Source of the DNA: Actinomycetes bacterium
Lineage (GTDB): Bacteria; Actinomycetota; Acidimicrobiia; Acidimicrobiales; Palsa-688
Direction of reading: 5' to 3'
NCBI GenBank assembly: GCA_021838445.1
Contig: JAKCDU010000012.1
Location: 1-64,000, forward strand
DNA length: 64,000 bases
Part shown: piece by piece, positions 28,003 through 35,963 of the stretch
Position numbering within the stretch: the stretch's first letter is position 1
How the letters are laid out: every line of letters begins with the position of its first letter
The notes under the pieces: generated by a model
What the model was told of the DNA's origin: nothing
What the model saw: only the letters and a program-made list of their open reading frames with translations
The model's database searches: none
Translations under genes and position numbers: made by a program

Positions 28003-29271
28003 GTGGCCGAATCCATCACCGTCACCGATAACCGCACTGGTGAGGTCGTAGAGATCCCCATCACCGACGGCGGCGTATCCGCGGACGACTTCCGCAAGCT
28101 GCTCCCCGGCGTCTGGTTCTACGACCCGGCGTTCATGACCACGGCTCTGACGTCCAGCTCGGTGACCTACCTCGACGGTGACGCCGGGGTTCTCCGTTAC
28201 CGCGGGTATCCCATCGAGCAGCTGGCCGAGTCCTCGACCTACCTGGAAGTGGCCTACCTGCTCCTCCACGGGGACCTTCCCAACCCCGCCGAGCTCGACA
28301 AGTGGACCGACGACATCCGTCACCACACCTACATCCACGAGAACTTCCGGAAGCGGTTCGTGGACGCCTTCCACTACGACGCCCACCCCATGGGGATGCT
28401 GGTGTCGGGCCTGGCCGCGCTGTCGACGTTCTATCCCGAGGCCAAGCAGGTGCAGGATCCGGCGGTGCGGGCCGACCAGATCGTCAGGTTGATCGCCAAG
28501 ACGCCGACCCTGGCCGCCGCCTCGTACCGCTACAGCCGGGGTATGCCGTTCGTCTTCCCGGATAACGACCTGTCGTTCACGGAGAACTTCCTCTCGATGA
28601 TGTGGAAGGTCGCCGAACCCCGCTACCAGGCCGACCCGGTGCTGGCCCGGGCCCTCGACGTGCTGTTCATCCTCCACGCCGACCACGAGCAGAACTGTGG
28701 CACGCTCGCCATGCGGACCGTGGGGTCCTCCCACGCCGACCCCTATTCGGCGGCGGCCGCGGCGGCCGCCGCGCTGTACGGCCCCCGCCACGGCGGAGCC
28801 AACGAGGCGGTGCTGCGCATGCTCACCGAGATCGGCAGCGTGGAGAATGTCCAGCCGTTCATCGACGCCGTCAAGAGCGGCAAGGGCAAGCTGCAGGGCT
28901 TCGGCCACCGGGTCTACAAGAACTACGACCCACGGGCCAAGATCATCAAGAAGACGGCCGACGAGGTGTTCGCGGTGACCGGCAAGAACCCCCTCCTCGA
29001 CATCGCCCTCGAGCTCGAAGAGGTCGCCCTTTCGGACGAGTACTTCGTGTCCCGCAAGCTGTACCCCAACGTGGACTTCTACTCCGGCCTGATCTACCAG
29101 GCGATGGGGTTCCCGACCGAGATGTTCACGGTCCTCTTCGCCATCCCCCGGGTGGCCGGCTGGTTGACGCACTGGCAGGAGCTGATCGAGCAGGACTCCA
29201 AGATTTACCGGCCCCGACAGCTGTGGACCGGCCAGGACGAGCGCTCCTACAAGGCGATCAGCTCTCGCTGA
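28003..29271 (+). CDS. gltA: citrate synthase
   Basis: This condenses acetyl-CoA and oxaloacetate to citrate, the entry of the TCA cycle. The 422-aa protein has all family landmarks: LRYRGYPIEQLAE, HADHEQNCGTLAMR (active-site His), GPRHGGANEAVL, and FGHRVYKNYDPRAKI (second His and oxaloacetate-binding Arg). DFYSGLIYQAMGF carries the Asp. Length fits the hexameric NADH-sensitive type. The GTG at 28003 is preceded by AGGGGGAG. CATAAT at 27973-27978 could be a -10 box. Its 3' end overlaps the convergent tesB gene by 14 nt. Confidence 0.96.
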   Translation: MAESITVTDNRTGEVVEIPITDGGVSADDFRKLLPGVWFYDPAFMTTALTSSSVTYLDGDAGVLRYRGYPIEQLAESSTYLEVAYLLLHGDLPNPAELDKWTDDIRHHTYIHENFRKRFVDAFHYDAHPMGMLVSGLAALSTFYPEAKQVQDPAVRADQIVRLIAKTPTLAAASYRYSRGMPFVFPDNDLSFTENFLSMMWKVAEPRYQADPVLARALDVLFILHADHEQNCGTLAMRTVGSSHADPYSAAAAAAAALYGPRHGGANEAVLRMLTEIGSVENVQPFIDAVKSGKGKLQGFGHRVYKNYDPRAKIIKKTADEVFAVTGKNPLLDIALELEEVALSDEYFVSRKLYPNVDFYSGLIYQAMGFPTEMFTVLFAIPRVAGWLTHWQELIEQDSKIYRPRQLWTGQDERSYKAISSR

Positions 29272-30127
29272 CAGGGGTCCGGAGCAGACCCTCCTGCACG
29301 ACCGACACGGCCAGGCGGCCGTCGCGGGTGAAGATGGTGCCGGTGGCCAGCCCCCGCGCCCCCGAGGCCGTGGGGCTGTACTGGTCGTAGAGCAGCCACT
29401 CGTCGGCCCGGAAGGGGCGGTGGAACCACATGGCGTGGTCCAGGCTGACCTGCATCCCCTCGGTCCAGGTCACCCCGTGGGGCAGCATGATGGTGTCGAG
29501 CAGGGTCATGTCGCTGGCGTAGGCGACGAGGCAGGTGTGCAGCAGGGGGTAGTCGGGAAGCCGTCCGTCGGCCCGGAACCACATCTGGTGCGAGGGGGGT
29601 CGGGGAGCCTGCTCGCCAGGGGTGCGGATGGGGTCGCCGACGTGGCGCACGTCGATGGGTCGGGACCGGTTCATCCACTCGTCGTAGTTGTCGGCGTAGC
29701 GGGCCGCCGCCTCGGCCCAGGTCGGCAGGGTCTCGGGGTCGGGGACCGGGGGGGCTTGTTCCTGGTGGGTCACCCCTTCCTCGGGCACCTGGAACGAGGC
29801 CGACAGGTGGAAGATGGGCTCGCCGCGCTGTATGGCCGCCACCCGGCGGGTGGTGAAGGACCGGCCGTCGCGGATGCGGTCCACCTGGTAGAGGATGGGG
29901 ATCTTCGGGTCCCCGGGGCGGAGGAAGTAGGCGTGGAGGGAGTGGACGGGTCGTTCCACCCCCTGTCCGTCGGCGACGGTACGCCCCGCCGCGATGAGCG
30001 ACTGGGCGGCCACCTGGCCCCCGAATACCCGCAGTCGCTCCTCGTTGGGGCTCACCCCGCGGTAGAGGTCGACCTCGAGGGACTCGAGGTCGAGCAGGTC
30101 CAACAACTCGTCGAGGGCGGCGGTCAC
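29258..30127 (-). CDS. tesB: acyl-CoA thioesterase II (TesB)
   Basis: It hydrolyses acyl-CoA to free fatty acid and CoA. The 289-aa protein is a double hotdog fold: RVFGGQVAAQSLIAA and HSLHAYFLRPGD in the first half. LDHAMWFHRPFRADEWLLYD and GARGLATGTIFT in the second carry the Asp and catalytic polar residues of TesB. The length matches the family. The start is a GTG at 30127. The last 14 nt overlap the citrate synthase 3' end. Confidence 0.93.
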   Translation of the reverse strand: MTAALDELLDLLDLESLEVDLYRGVSPNEERLRVFGGQVAAQSLIAAGRTVADGQGVERPVHSLHAYFLRPGDPKIPILYQVDRIRDGRSFTTRRVAAIQRGEPIFHLSASFQVPEEGVTHQEQAPPVPDPETLPTWAEAAARYADNYDEWMNRSRPIDVRHVGDPIRTPGEQAPRPPSHQMWFRADGRLPDYPLLHTCLVAYASDMTLLDTIMLPHGVTWTEGMQVSLDHAMWFHRPFRADEWLLYDQYSPTASGARGLATGTIFTRDGRLAVSVVQEGLLRTPVSES

Positions 30128-30228
30128 TGGCTCAGCGAGCGGGAGTAGGTGGGATCGAGCGGGGTCAGACGGCGCACCGACTCATATTGGCTGGCTGACC
30201 ATGGTTACCTCCAGCCCGTCCTATAGCC

Positions 30229-30741
30229 TTGGTGGCCGTGGCGAACACCCTCCCAGTGTTTCGAGAGAAGCTTCGCAGCCCGATGGGTCAGAAGTTGTTC
30301 CGATATTCGATGGCCTCGGTGGTCGCCGTGATCGTCAGCAACCTGTTTCTTCTCTTCTTCGTAGGCGTCCTCAACATGGGGGAGGTCCTGGCCAGCACCC
30401 TGGCCACCACCATCGCCGCCATACCCAGCTACGAGATGAACCGGAAATGGGCCTGGGGCAGATCGGGAAAATCTCATCTGATGAAAGAGGTCGTCCCGTT
30501 CTGGGCGCTGGCCCTCGTCGGATGGGCCTTCTCGACTCTGGCGGTGTGGTGGATGGGCCGTTATGCCAAGAGCCACCATTTCAATCACGGGGCCAAGACC
30601 CTGGCCGTCCTGGTGGTCTACTTCGCCGCTTTCGGGGTGCTCTGGGTGGCCAAGTTCATGATCTTCAACAGCGTCATGTTCGTGCACCACCACCACGATC
30701 AGAATGCCGACGACCGCGACGACGCACCGGCGGCCGCTTGA
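30229..30741 (+). CDS. GtrA-like membrane protein
   Basis: The 170-aa protein has four hydrophobic segments (~26-46, 52-70, 95-113, 127-150). It shows the GtrA/DPMS family pattern FRYSMASVVAVIVSNLFLLFF and NRKWAWG. Such proteins are thought to help flip or present polyprenyl-phosphate sugars. The tail is His/Asp-rich. The start is uncertain: TTG 30229, GTG 30232 and GTG 30238 are in frame and none has a clear SD. It is translationally coupled to the methyltransferase gene that follows, and a GT2 gene lies beyond. Confidence 0.8.
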   Translation: MVAVANTLPVFREKLRSPMGQKLFRYSMASVVAVIVSNLFLLFFVGVLNMGEVLASTLATTIAAIPSYEMNRKWAWGRSGKSHLMKEVVPFWALALVGWAFSTLAVWWMGRYAKSHHFNHGAKTLAVLVVYFAAFGVLWVAKFMIFNSVMFVHHHHDQNADDRDDAPAAA

Positions 30742-31460
30742 GGGCCGGCCTCCCCGTGCCGCCCGATGTGACCCCTACCGCCGACCCCATCGATACCGCC
30801 GACACGGCCGACCCGGGACTGCGATCCGACCAGCTCGAGCTGATCCGCTCGGTCAAGGGGTTCATGCCTGACGACGAGGGACAGGCCCTCTTCGGCGTGG
30901 CCCGGCAGGCCGCCCGCGGCGGCCTCGGCCCGCTGCTCGAGGTCGGCACCTACTGCGGTAAGTCGGCCCTCTACCTGGGCTTCGGTGCGGTCCCGTTCCG
31001 GACTCCGGTCTTCTCGGTGGATCACCATCGCGGCTCGGAGGAGAACCAGGCGGGCTGGGAGCACCACGACGCGTCCCTGGTGGATGCGCGCAGCGGCCGG
31101 ATGGATACCCTCCCGGTAGCCCGCCGGGCCGTGGAGTCAGCCGGCCTCGACGAGACCGTGGTCTTGGTGGTCGGGCCCTCCACGGTGGTGGCCTCGGCGT
31201 GGGGTCAGCCTCTGAGCCTGCTGTTCATCGACGGCGGACACGGTCGCGAAGTGGCGTGGGCCGACTATCGGAGCTGGACCCCCAAGGTGGCCGAGGGGGG
31301 CTACCTGGCCATCCACGACGTCTTTCCCGATCCCGCCGACGGTGGCCGACCGCCCTACGAGATCTTCTGCGCGGCGCTCGAGTCGGGGCGTTTCCGGGAG
31401 GTTCCCGAACGGTCCTGCGGCAGCCTGAGGGTCCTTCGACGCCTGGCGGCCCCGGTCTAG
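30738..31460 (+). CDS. class I SAM-dependent methyltransferase
   Basis: Motif I is LLEVGTYCGKSALYLG, the glycine loop for SAM, followed by the acidic end of strand 2 in VFSVDHHRG. LLFIDGGHGREVAWADY and GGYLAIHDVFPDP are typical of the Methyltransf_24 family, as in sugar or lipid-linked O-methyltransferases. The TTG at 30738 overlaps the GtrA stop as TTGA and gives 240 aa; the GTG at 30756 is an alternative. The substrate is unknown; coupling to GtrA suggests a glycolipid or glycan target (inference). Confidence 0.82.
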   Translation: MRAGLPVPPDVTPTADPIDTADTADPGLRSDQLELIRSVKGFMPDDEGQALFGVARQAARGGLGPLLEVGTYCGKSALYLGFGAVPFRTPVFSVDHHRGSEENQAGWEHHDASLVDARSGRMDTLPVARRAVESAGLDETVVLVVGPSTVVASAWGQPLSLLFIDGGHGREVAWADYRSWTPKVAEGGYLAIHDVFPDPADGGRPPYEIFCAALESGRFREVPERSCGSLRVLRRLAAPV

Positions 31461-31522
31461 GAGGTTGGTGACCCCCCGGGGCGGTGGCGCTACCGTGCGG
31501 CCCCCCTTAGGGAGGGGGCGCC

Positions 31523-31546
31523 GACCGCTGTGGCCGCTCAGCGGTC
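31523..31546. terminator. bidirectional hairpin between convergent genes
   Basis: GACCGCTG (31523-31530) pairs with CAGCGGTC (31539-31546) across an 8-nt loop. The stem overlaps the stop codon of the minus-strand glycosyltransferase. A second GCCCCC/GGGGGC stem (31500-31519) lies just before it. Together they probably end both transcripts. Confidence 0.5.
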
Positions 31547-32236
31547 CCGGCGTAGCACCAGCCAGAGGCGGCCCAGACCGAGCAGCGTGCGGGGTATCCG
31601 CCGGGCGATGGACGTCCGGGGCGGACGGGTGTCGCTGATGGCCACCGGGATCTCCCGGACCTGGAGGCCGTTGCGCTCGGCGCGGATTATGAGCTCGGTG
31701 TCGAATATGTCCTGGCCGAAGTGGCAGCGCGCCGCCAGCGTCTCGAGCGGGCCGCGCCGCAGAGCCTTGAGGCCGTGGGTGTCGCTGCTGTGCAGGCCGA
31801 AGCCGAAGCGCAGAACCACAGAGAAGGTGGTGGTCACCAGGCGCCGGGCCAGACCCCGGCGGTCGTCGGACCCCGGACCCCGCTTGGAGCCCACGACGAC
31901 CGCCGCCGGCCCCTCCTGCATCACCGCCAGGGCCCGGTCCAAGAAGTCGAGGTCCACGAGGTCCACGTCGAAGTTGACCACGATGTCGCCTCTGGCCCGC
32001 AAGAAGCCGTCCCGCAGCGCCTTTCCGTAGTCGGCCTCGGCCCGGTTCACCACGCTGACGTGGGGATACGCCGCTTCGAGCCGGTCGGCCTCCTGGCTGG
32101 TCCCGTCGGACGACCCGTTCTGGACGATGATCACCTCGTAGTCGTGGCCGCGGGTCGCCATACCCGCAACCACCGCTTTCACCGCGGGCTCGAGGTATCC
32201 CTCCTCGTTGTGGGCCGGCATGACGATCGAGATCAC
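31538..32236 (-). CDS. glycosyltransferase family 2
   Basis: The 232-aa GT-A fold protein has SIVMPAHNEEGYL, then VIIVQNGSSDGT in place of the usual DDGS strand. VNFDVDLVDLDFLD acts as the metal-binding acidic motif, and GSKRGPGSDDR follows. No membrane helices are present, so it is a soluble or peripheral enzyme resembling polyprenyl-phosphate sugar synthases. Context supports that: GtrA lies nearby and lnt is the divergent neighbour. In mycobacteria Lnt and polyprenol-phosphate-mannose synthase are fused as Ppm1. The GTG at 32236 precedes the first strand; 32296 would nearly touch lnt. The exact sugar is unknown. Confidence 0.85.
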   Translation of the reverse strand: MISIVMPAHNEEGYLEPAVKAVVAGMATRGHDYEVIIVQNGSSDGTSQEADRLEAAYPHVSVVNRAEADYGKALRDGFLRARGDIVVNFDVDLVDLDFLDRALAVMQEGPAAVVVGSKRGPGSDDRRGLARRLVTTTFSVVLRFGFGLHSSDTHGLKALRRGPLETLAARCHFGQDIFDTELIIRAERNGLQVREIPVAISDTRPPRTSIARRIPRTLLGLGRLWLVLRRDR

Positions 32237-32305
32237 CGCCGGCAATGGTAGGAGAGGAAGGTCCGACTGGCCCGCCGGGCGGCGGACCGGCAACATTCGG
32301 GACCT

Positions 32306-33931
32306 ATGCCAGACGTTTCCACCCAGCCCCCCGGGGTGGCCGCCGCCCTTCCCGGGGGTCCCGGCCGGCGGCCGGGATGGAGGGTTCCGGTACTAGCCGG
32401 GGCCGTTGCCGGCGGGCTGGTCGCGCTGTCGGTGCCCCCGTTCGGGTTCTGGCCGCTGGCGTGGTTGGGGCTGGGGGTTCTGGCTTTCGTCCTGCCCGGC
32501 CGGGGACGCCGGGTCCGTCTGGCCGTCGGTGCGGCCTTCGGCTTGGTCGACTTCGCCGTGGGCCTGGCCTGGGTGCAGGAGTTCTCGGTCTACGGCTACG
32601 TGGCGTTGGTGGTGATCAGTGCGGCCTACTCCATGGTCGCGGTGCTCCTCGTGCCGGCCCACCGGCGCGGCGGCGTGGTGCTCGGCCTGCCGTGCACCTT
32701 CGTGCTGGCCGACTGGGCCCGTGACCGCTTCCCGCTGGGTGGTCTCCCGCTCGGCGGTTTCTCGCTCGGTCAGGCGGCGGGACCGTTGGCGGCGGTGCTG
32801 CGCCTCGGCGGGAGCCTGGCCCTGACCGCCGAGACGGTGCTGGTCGGCGTGGCGCTGGCCGAACTGGCCCGATGCGTGGTGGGTTGGCGGGGAAACCCGG
32901 CCCACGGTCCGCGGCGGGTGCCGGTGGTGGCGGTGGTCGCGGTGATCCTCGCCGTCGCCCTGCCGGTGGTCGGAGCGTGGTCGCCGTCGGGCGCGGGTGG
33001 CCACCGGGCGGCCATCCGGGTGGCCCTGGTCCAGGGAGGGGGTCCCCGGGGGACCCGGGCCATCAACACCGATCCCCAGGTCGTCTTCGAACGCCATCTA
33101 CGCGAGAGCGCCGCCATCTCCGGGCCGGTGGACCTCATCGTGTGGCCCGAAGGGGTACTGCAGGCGTCGAGCCCGGCGACTTACGCGGCCGACGTCGCCG
33201 ACCTGGCCCAGCTGGCCGTGCGCCACCGGGCGACGGTGGTGTCGGGGGCTGAGCAGCCCGTGGGGGCCACCCACTACCGCACCGACGTACTGGCCTGGAA
33301 CCCGCAGGGGCAGGTGGTCGGCCGGTATGTGAAGAACCATCTGGTGCCCTTCGGGGAGTACGTGCCGTTCCGTTCGGTCATACAACGCTTCTTCAACCTC
33401 GCCGACGTTCCCTACGACGCCATCCCCGGTCATTCGTCGGGGTTGCTCCCCACCCCGGCCGCACCGCTGGCGGTGATGATCTCCTACGAGGTGTTCTTCG
33501 ACGAGCGGGCCCGGGGAGGGGTGCGGGCGGGGGGTGAGCTGCTCGTGGTCCCGACCAACACGGCGTCCTACCGGAGCACCCAGGTGCCGACCCAGGAGGT
33601 CGCCGCCGACCGTCTCCGGGCGTGGGAGACGGGGCGGTGGTTGGTCCAGGTGACACCCACCGGATACGCCACGGTCGTCAGCGCCACGGGCGCGGTGATC
33701 CGCAAGAGCCACCTCGATGCGGCCCAGGTCGAGTCGGCGACGGTGCCGCTGCGCACGGGGTATACGGTCTATGACCACATCGGTGACGAATCAGTGGCGT
33801 TGATCGCCCTCCTCGGCTGGCTCGTCGCCGGGCGGGGAGCCCTCCGCGGCCGGCTGAGTCGACTCCGGAGCCGGCTGAGTCGACTCCCGAGCCGGCTCGA
33901 CCGAGCCGGCACCACCGCACCAGGAATCTAG
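32306..33931 (+). CDS. lnt: apolipoprotein N-acyltransferase homologue with Ser at the nucleophile position
   Basis: Lnt N-acylates the N-terminal Cys of lipoproteins in the cytoplasmic membrane. The 541-aa protein has an N-terminal bundle of hydrophobic helices (~28-215) and a nitrilase domain (~230-495). The general-base Glu lies in VWPEGVL, and the Lys in VGRYVKNHLVPFGEYVP. The third residue of the triad, normally Cys in an IC[YW]E motif, is Ser393 (VMISYEVFF). The rest of the domain is well conserved, e.g. VVPTNTASY and ADRLRAWETGRW. A last helix follows, then a Ser/Arg/Leu repeat tail. Either Ser works as nucleophile or activity is altered. A lipoprotein with a clear lipobox is encoded at 45691-46119. 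Confidence 0.9.
   Translation: MPDVSTQPPGVAAALPGGPGRRPGWRVPVLAGAVAGGLVALSVPPFGFWPLAWLGLGVLAFVLPGRGRRVRLAVGAAFGLVDFAVGLAWVQEFSVYGYVALVVISAAYSMVAVLLVPAHRRGGVVLGLPCTFVLADWARDRFPLGGLPLGGFSLGQAAGPLAAVLRLGGSLALTAETVLVGVALAELARCVVGWRGNPAHGPRRVPVVAVVAVILAVALPVVGAWSPSGAGGHRAAIRVALVQGGGPRGTRAINTDPQVVFERHLRESAAISGPVDLIVWPEGVLQASSPATYAADVADLAQLAVRHRATVVSGAEQPVGATHYRTDVLAWNPQGQVVGRYVKNHLVPFGEYVPFRSVIQRFFNLADVPYDAIPGHSSGLLPTPAAPLAVMISYEVFFDERARGGVRAGGELLVVPTNTASYRSTQVPTQEVAADRLRAWETGRWLVQVTPTGYATVVSATGAVIRKSHLDAAQVESATVPLRTGYTVYDHIGDESVALIALLGWLVAGRGALRGRLSRLRSRLSRLPSRLDRAGTTAPGI
33850..33891 (+). repeat. 21-bp tandem repeat in the 3' end of lnt
   Basis: CCGGCTGAGTCGACTCCGGAG is repeated at 33871-33891 with one change, and a third partial unit begins at 33892. 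In frame it encodes RLSRLRS, RLSRLPS and RLDR, a basic amphipathic tail. Each unit contains the palindrome GAGTCGACTC. Confidence 0.85.
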
Positions 33932-33975
33932 AACGAGTTGCAAATTTGTCACCGCTGAACAAGGATTTGACGCTT

Positions 33976-35250
33976 ATGGCCGGGACCGACGGGCTTCGTG
34001 TCGCTCTGCTCGTCTACCGGGGCAACCCCCACTCGGGCGGCCAGGGGGTCTACACCCGCTACCTGGCGCGGGAGCTGGTCAACCTGGGCCACCAGGTGAC
34101 CGTCTTCGCCGGCCAGCCCTACCCGGAGCTCGACGAGGGGGTGGGCTGGGCGCCGGTCCCCAGCCTGGACCTCTACCGTCCCGACAACCCGTTCCGGATA
34201 CCGCACCCGCGCGAGTTCAAGACGCGCTACGACCTGGCCGAGTTCGCCCTGATGTGCACCGCCGGCTTCCCCGAGCCTCGGACCTTCAGCTGGCGGGTCC
34301 GCGACGTGCTGGCAGCTCGCCGGGACGACTTCGACGTGGTCCACGACAACCAGACGTTCGGCACCGGCCTGCTCGACGTGATGAGCAGCGGATTGCCGCT
34401 GCTCGGCACCTGCCACCACCCCGTCACCGTGGACCGCAAGCTGGACCTCGAGCACGCCCCCACGTGGCGGCGGCGCCAGCAGCTGCGCCGCTGGTACGGC
34501 TTCTTGCAGATGCAGATGAAGGTGGCCCGGCAGATCCCCCGTATCCTCACCGTCTCGTCCTCCTCCAAGCGTGACATCGTCGAGCAGTACGGCGTTCGGG
34601 AGGGGCAGCTAGAGGTCGTTCCCATCGGGGTGGACCAGAACCACTTCCGACCCCGGCCCGACATCGCCAGGGTTCCCGGCCGGATCATGACCACGGCCAG
34701 CGCCGATGTGCCCTTCAAGGGCCTGCTTCCCCTTGTGGAGGCGGTGGCCAAGGTCCGCACCGAGCGCCCCGAAGCCCACCTGGTCGTGGTCGGCAAGCTG
34801 CGCGCCGACAGCCCGGTGGCCAAGGCCATCGAGCGGCTCGGCGTGTCCGACGGGGTGACCTTCGAGTCGGGAATCAGCAACGAGCGCATGATCGAGCTGT
34901 ACGCCGAGGCCGAGGTCGCCGTGGTCCCCTCCCTCTACGAGGGCTTCTCCTTGCCGGCCGTCGAGTCCATGGCGTGCGGGGTGCCTCTGGTGGCGACCAC
35001 CGGCGGGGCCCTGCCGGAGGTGGTGGGCCGGGACGGCGAGACCGGACTCCTGGTCACCCCCGGTGACTCGGGCGAGCTGGCCGCGGCCATCGAGCGGGTC
35101 CTCGCCGACCGGGAGCTGGCCGCTCGCTTATCGGAGCAGGGGCGCCGCCGGGTCCTGGAGCGCTTCACCTGGCAGGCCTGTGCGGCCGCCACGGCGGACA
35201 GCTACCGGTGGGTCATCGAGGAGAAGCAGCGGGGCGCGCCCAGGTGCTGA
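33976..35250 (+). CDS. glycosyltransferase family 4
   Basis: The 424-aa GT-B protein has an N-terminal acceptor domain (VALLVYRGNPHSGGQGVYTRYLA, then VVHDNQTFGTGLLD) and a C-terminal nucleotide-sugar domain. Within the latter lie VPIGVDQNHFRP, PEAHLVVVGKL and the family E-x7-E motif in SLYEGFSLPAVESMACGVP. The ATG at 33976 has AAGGA ~11 nt upstream and is preferred over TTG 33946. Donor and acceptor are unknown. It overlaps the next gene, which in turn overlaps a third, making a three-gene cassette (33976-37027) of glycosyltransferase, methyltransferase and alpha/alpha-barrel protein. Confidence 0.9.
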   Translation: MAGTDGLRVALLVYRGNPHSGGQGVYTRYLARELVNLGHQVTVFAGQPYPELDEGVGWAPVPSLDLYRPDNPFRIPHPREFKTRYDLAEFALMCTAGFPEPRTFSWRVRDVLAARRDDFDVVHDNQTFGTGLLDVMSSGLPLLGTCHHPVTVDRKLDLEHAPTWRRRQQLRRWYGFLQMQMKVARQIPRILTVSSSSKRDIVEQYGVREGQLEVVPIGVDQNHFRPRPDIARVPGRIMTTASADVPFKGLLPLVEAVAKVRTERPEAHLVVVGKLRADSPVAKAIERLGVSDGVTFESGISNERMIELYAEAEVAVVPSLYEGFSLPAVESMACGVPLVATTGGALPEVVGRDGETGLLVTPGDSGELAAAIERVLADRELAARLSEQGRRRVLERFTWQACAAATADSYRWVIEEKQRGAPRC

Positions 35251-35963
35251 CCGTTCGCTACGACCGCCTCGGGGTGCGCCCGGGTGACCGACTGCTCGAC
35301 CTGGGAGCAGGCGCCGGCCGTCACGCCTTCGAGGCCATGAGGAGGGGTGCTTCGGTGACCGCCGTCGATGCCGACGCGGCCGAGGTCAAAGACGTGAGCT
35401 GGATGATGAAAGGCCTGGCCGCGGACGATCCCGTCGTGGCGGCCGGGGTTGGCCGGGGGTCGGCCATGGTCGCCGACGCCCTGGAGCTGCCGTTCCCCGA
35501 CGGAGCTTTCGACCGGATCATCGCCGCCGAGGTCCTCGAACACATACCGGGCGACCGTCAGGCCATCGGGGAGCTGACCCGGGTATTGCGCCCGGGCGGG
35601 ACGATGGCGATCACCGTCCCCCGCTGGTGGCCCGAGTTGGTGACCTGGGCCATCTCCGACGACTACCACAACAAGCCCGGCGGCCACATCCGCATCTACC
35701 GCGCTTCGGCGCTGGTGTCGCGCGTCGAGGAGGCCGGGCTGGAGCGCTACTCCTCCCATCACGCCCACTCCCTGCACAGCCCCTACTGGTGGCTTCGAGC
35801 CGCGGTGGGCGTCGATCGCGACGATCACCCGCTCGTGAGCGCCTACCACCGGATGCTGGTCTGGGACATCACCGCCCGTACACCGTTCACCCGGGTTCCC
35901 GAAGCCCTGCTCAACCCGGTCATGGGTAAGAGCCTCGTGACCTACTTCCGGAAGCCCGGATGA
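35244..35963 (+). CDS. SAM-dependent methyltransferase (Methyltransf_11 type)
   Basis: Motif I is LLDLGAGAGRHAFEA, with TAVDADAAEV as motif II, FDRIIAAEVLEHIPGD as motif IV and VLRPGGTMAITVPRWWPE after it. The 239-aa protein starts at GTG 35244, inside the end of the GT4 gene; an earlier GTG at 35208 is possible. The C-terminal half has a long aromatic/His insert (YSSHHAHSLHSPYWWL) that may form the acceptor pocket. Being locked between GT4 and the barrel protein by overlaps, it probably methylates the same glycan or glycolipid (inference). Confidence 0.88.
   Translation: MLTVRYDRLGVRPGDRLLDLGAGAGRHAFEAMRRGASVTAVDADAAEVKDVSWMMKGLAADDPVVAAGVGRGSAMVADALELPFPDGAFDRIIAAEVLEHIPGDRQAIGELTRVLRPGGTMAITVPRWWPELVTWAISDDYHNKPGGHIRIYRASALVSRVEEAGLERYSSHHAHSLHSPYWWLRAAVGVDRDDHPLVSAYHRMLVWDITARTPFTRVPEALLNPVMGKSLVTYFRKPG

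Noticed and set aside
27874-29172. Extension of the chorismate mutase frame to 531 residues
   Set aside because: The added part is antisense to citrate synthase; the AroQ domain alone is of normal length.
31538-32236. Firm call of the GT2 as polyprenol-phosphate-mannose synthase
   Set aside because: The usual DDGS and DADxSH motifs are altered (QNGSSDGT, NFDVDLVD), so only the family is supported.
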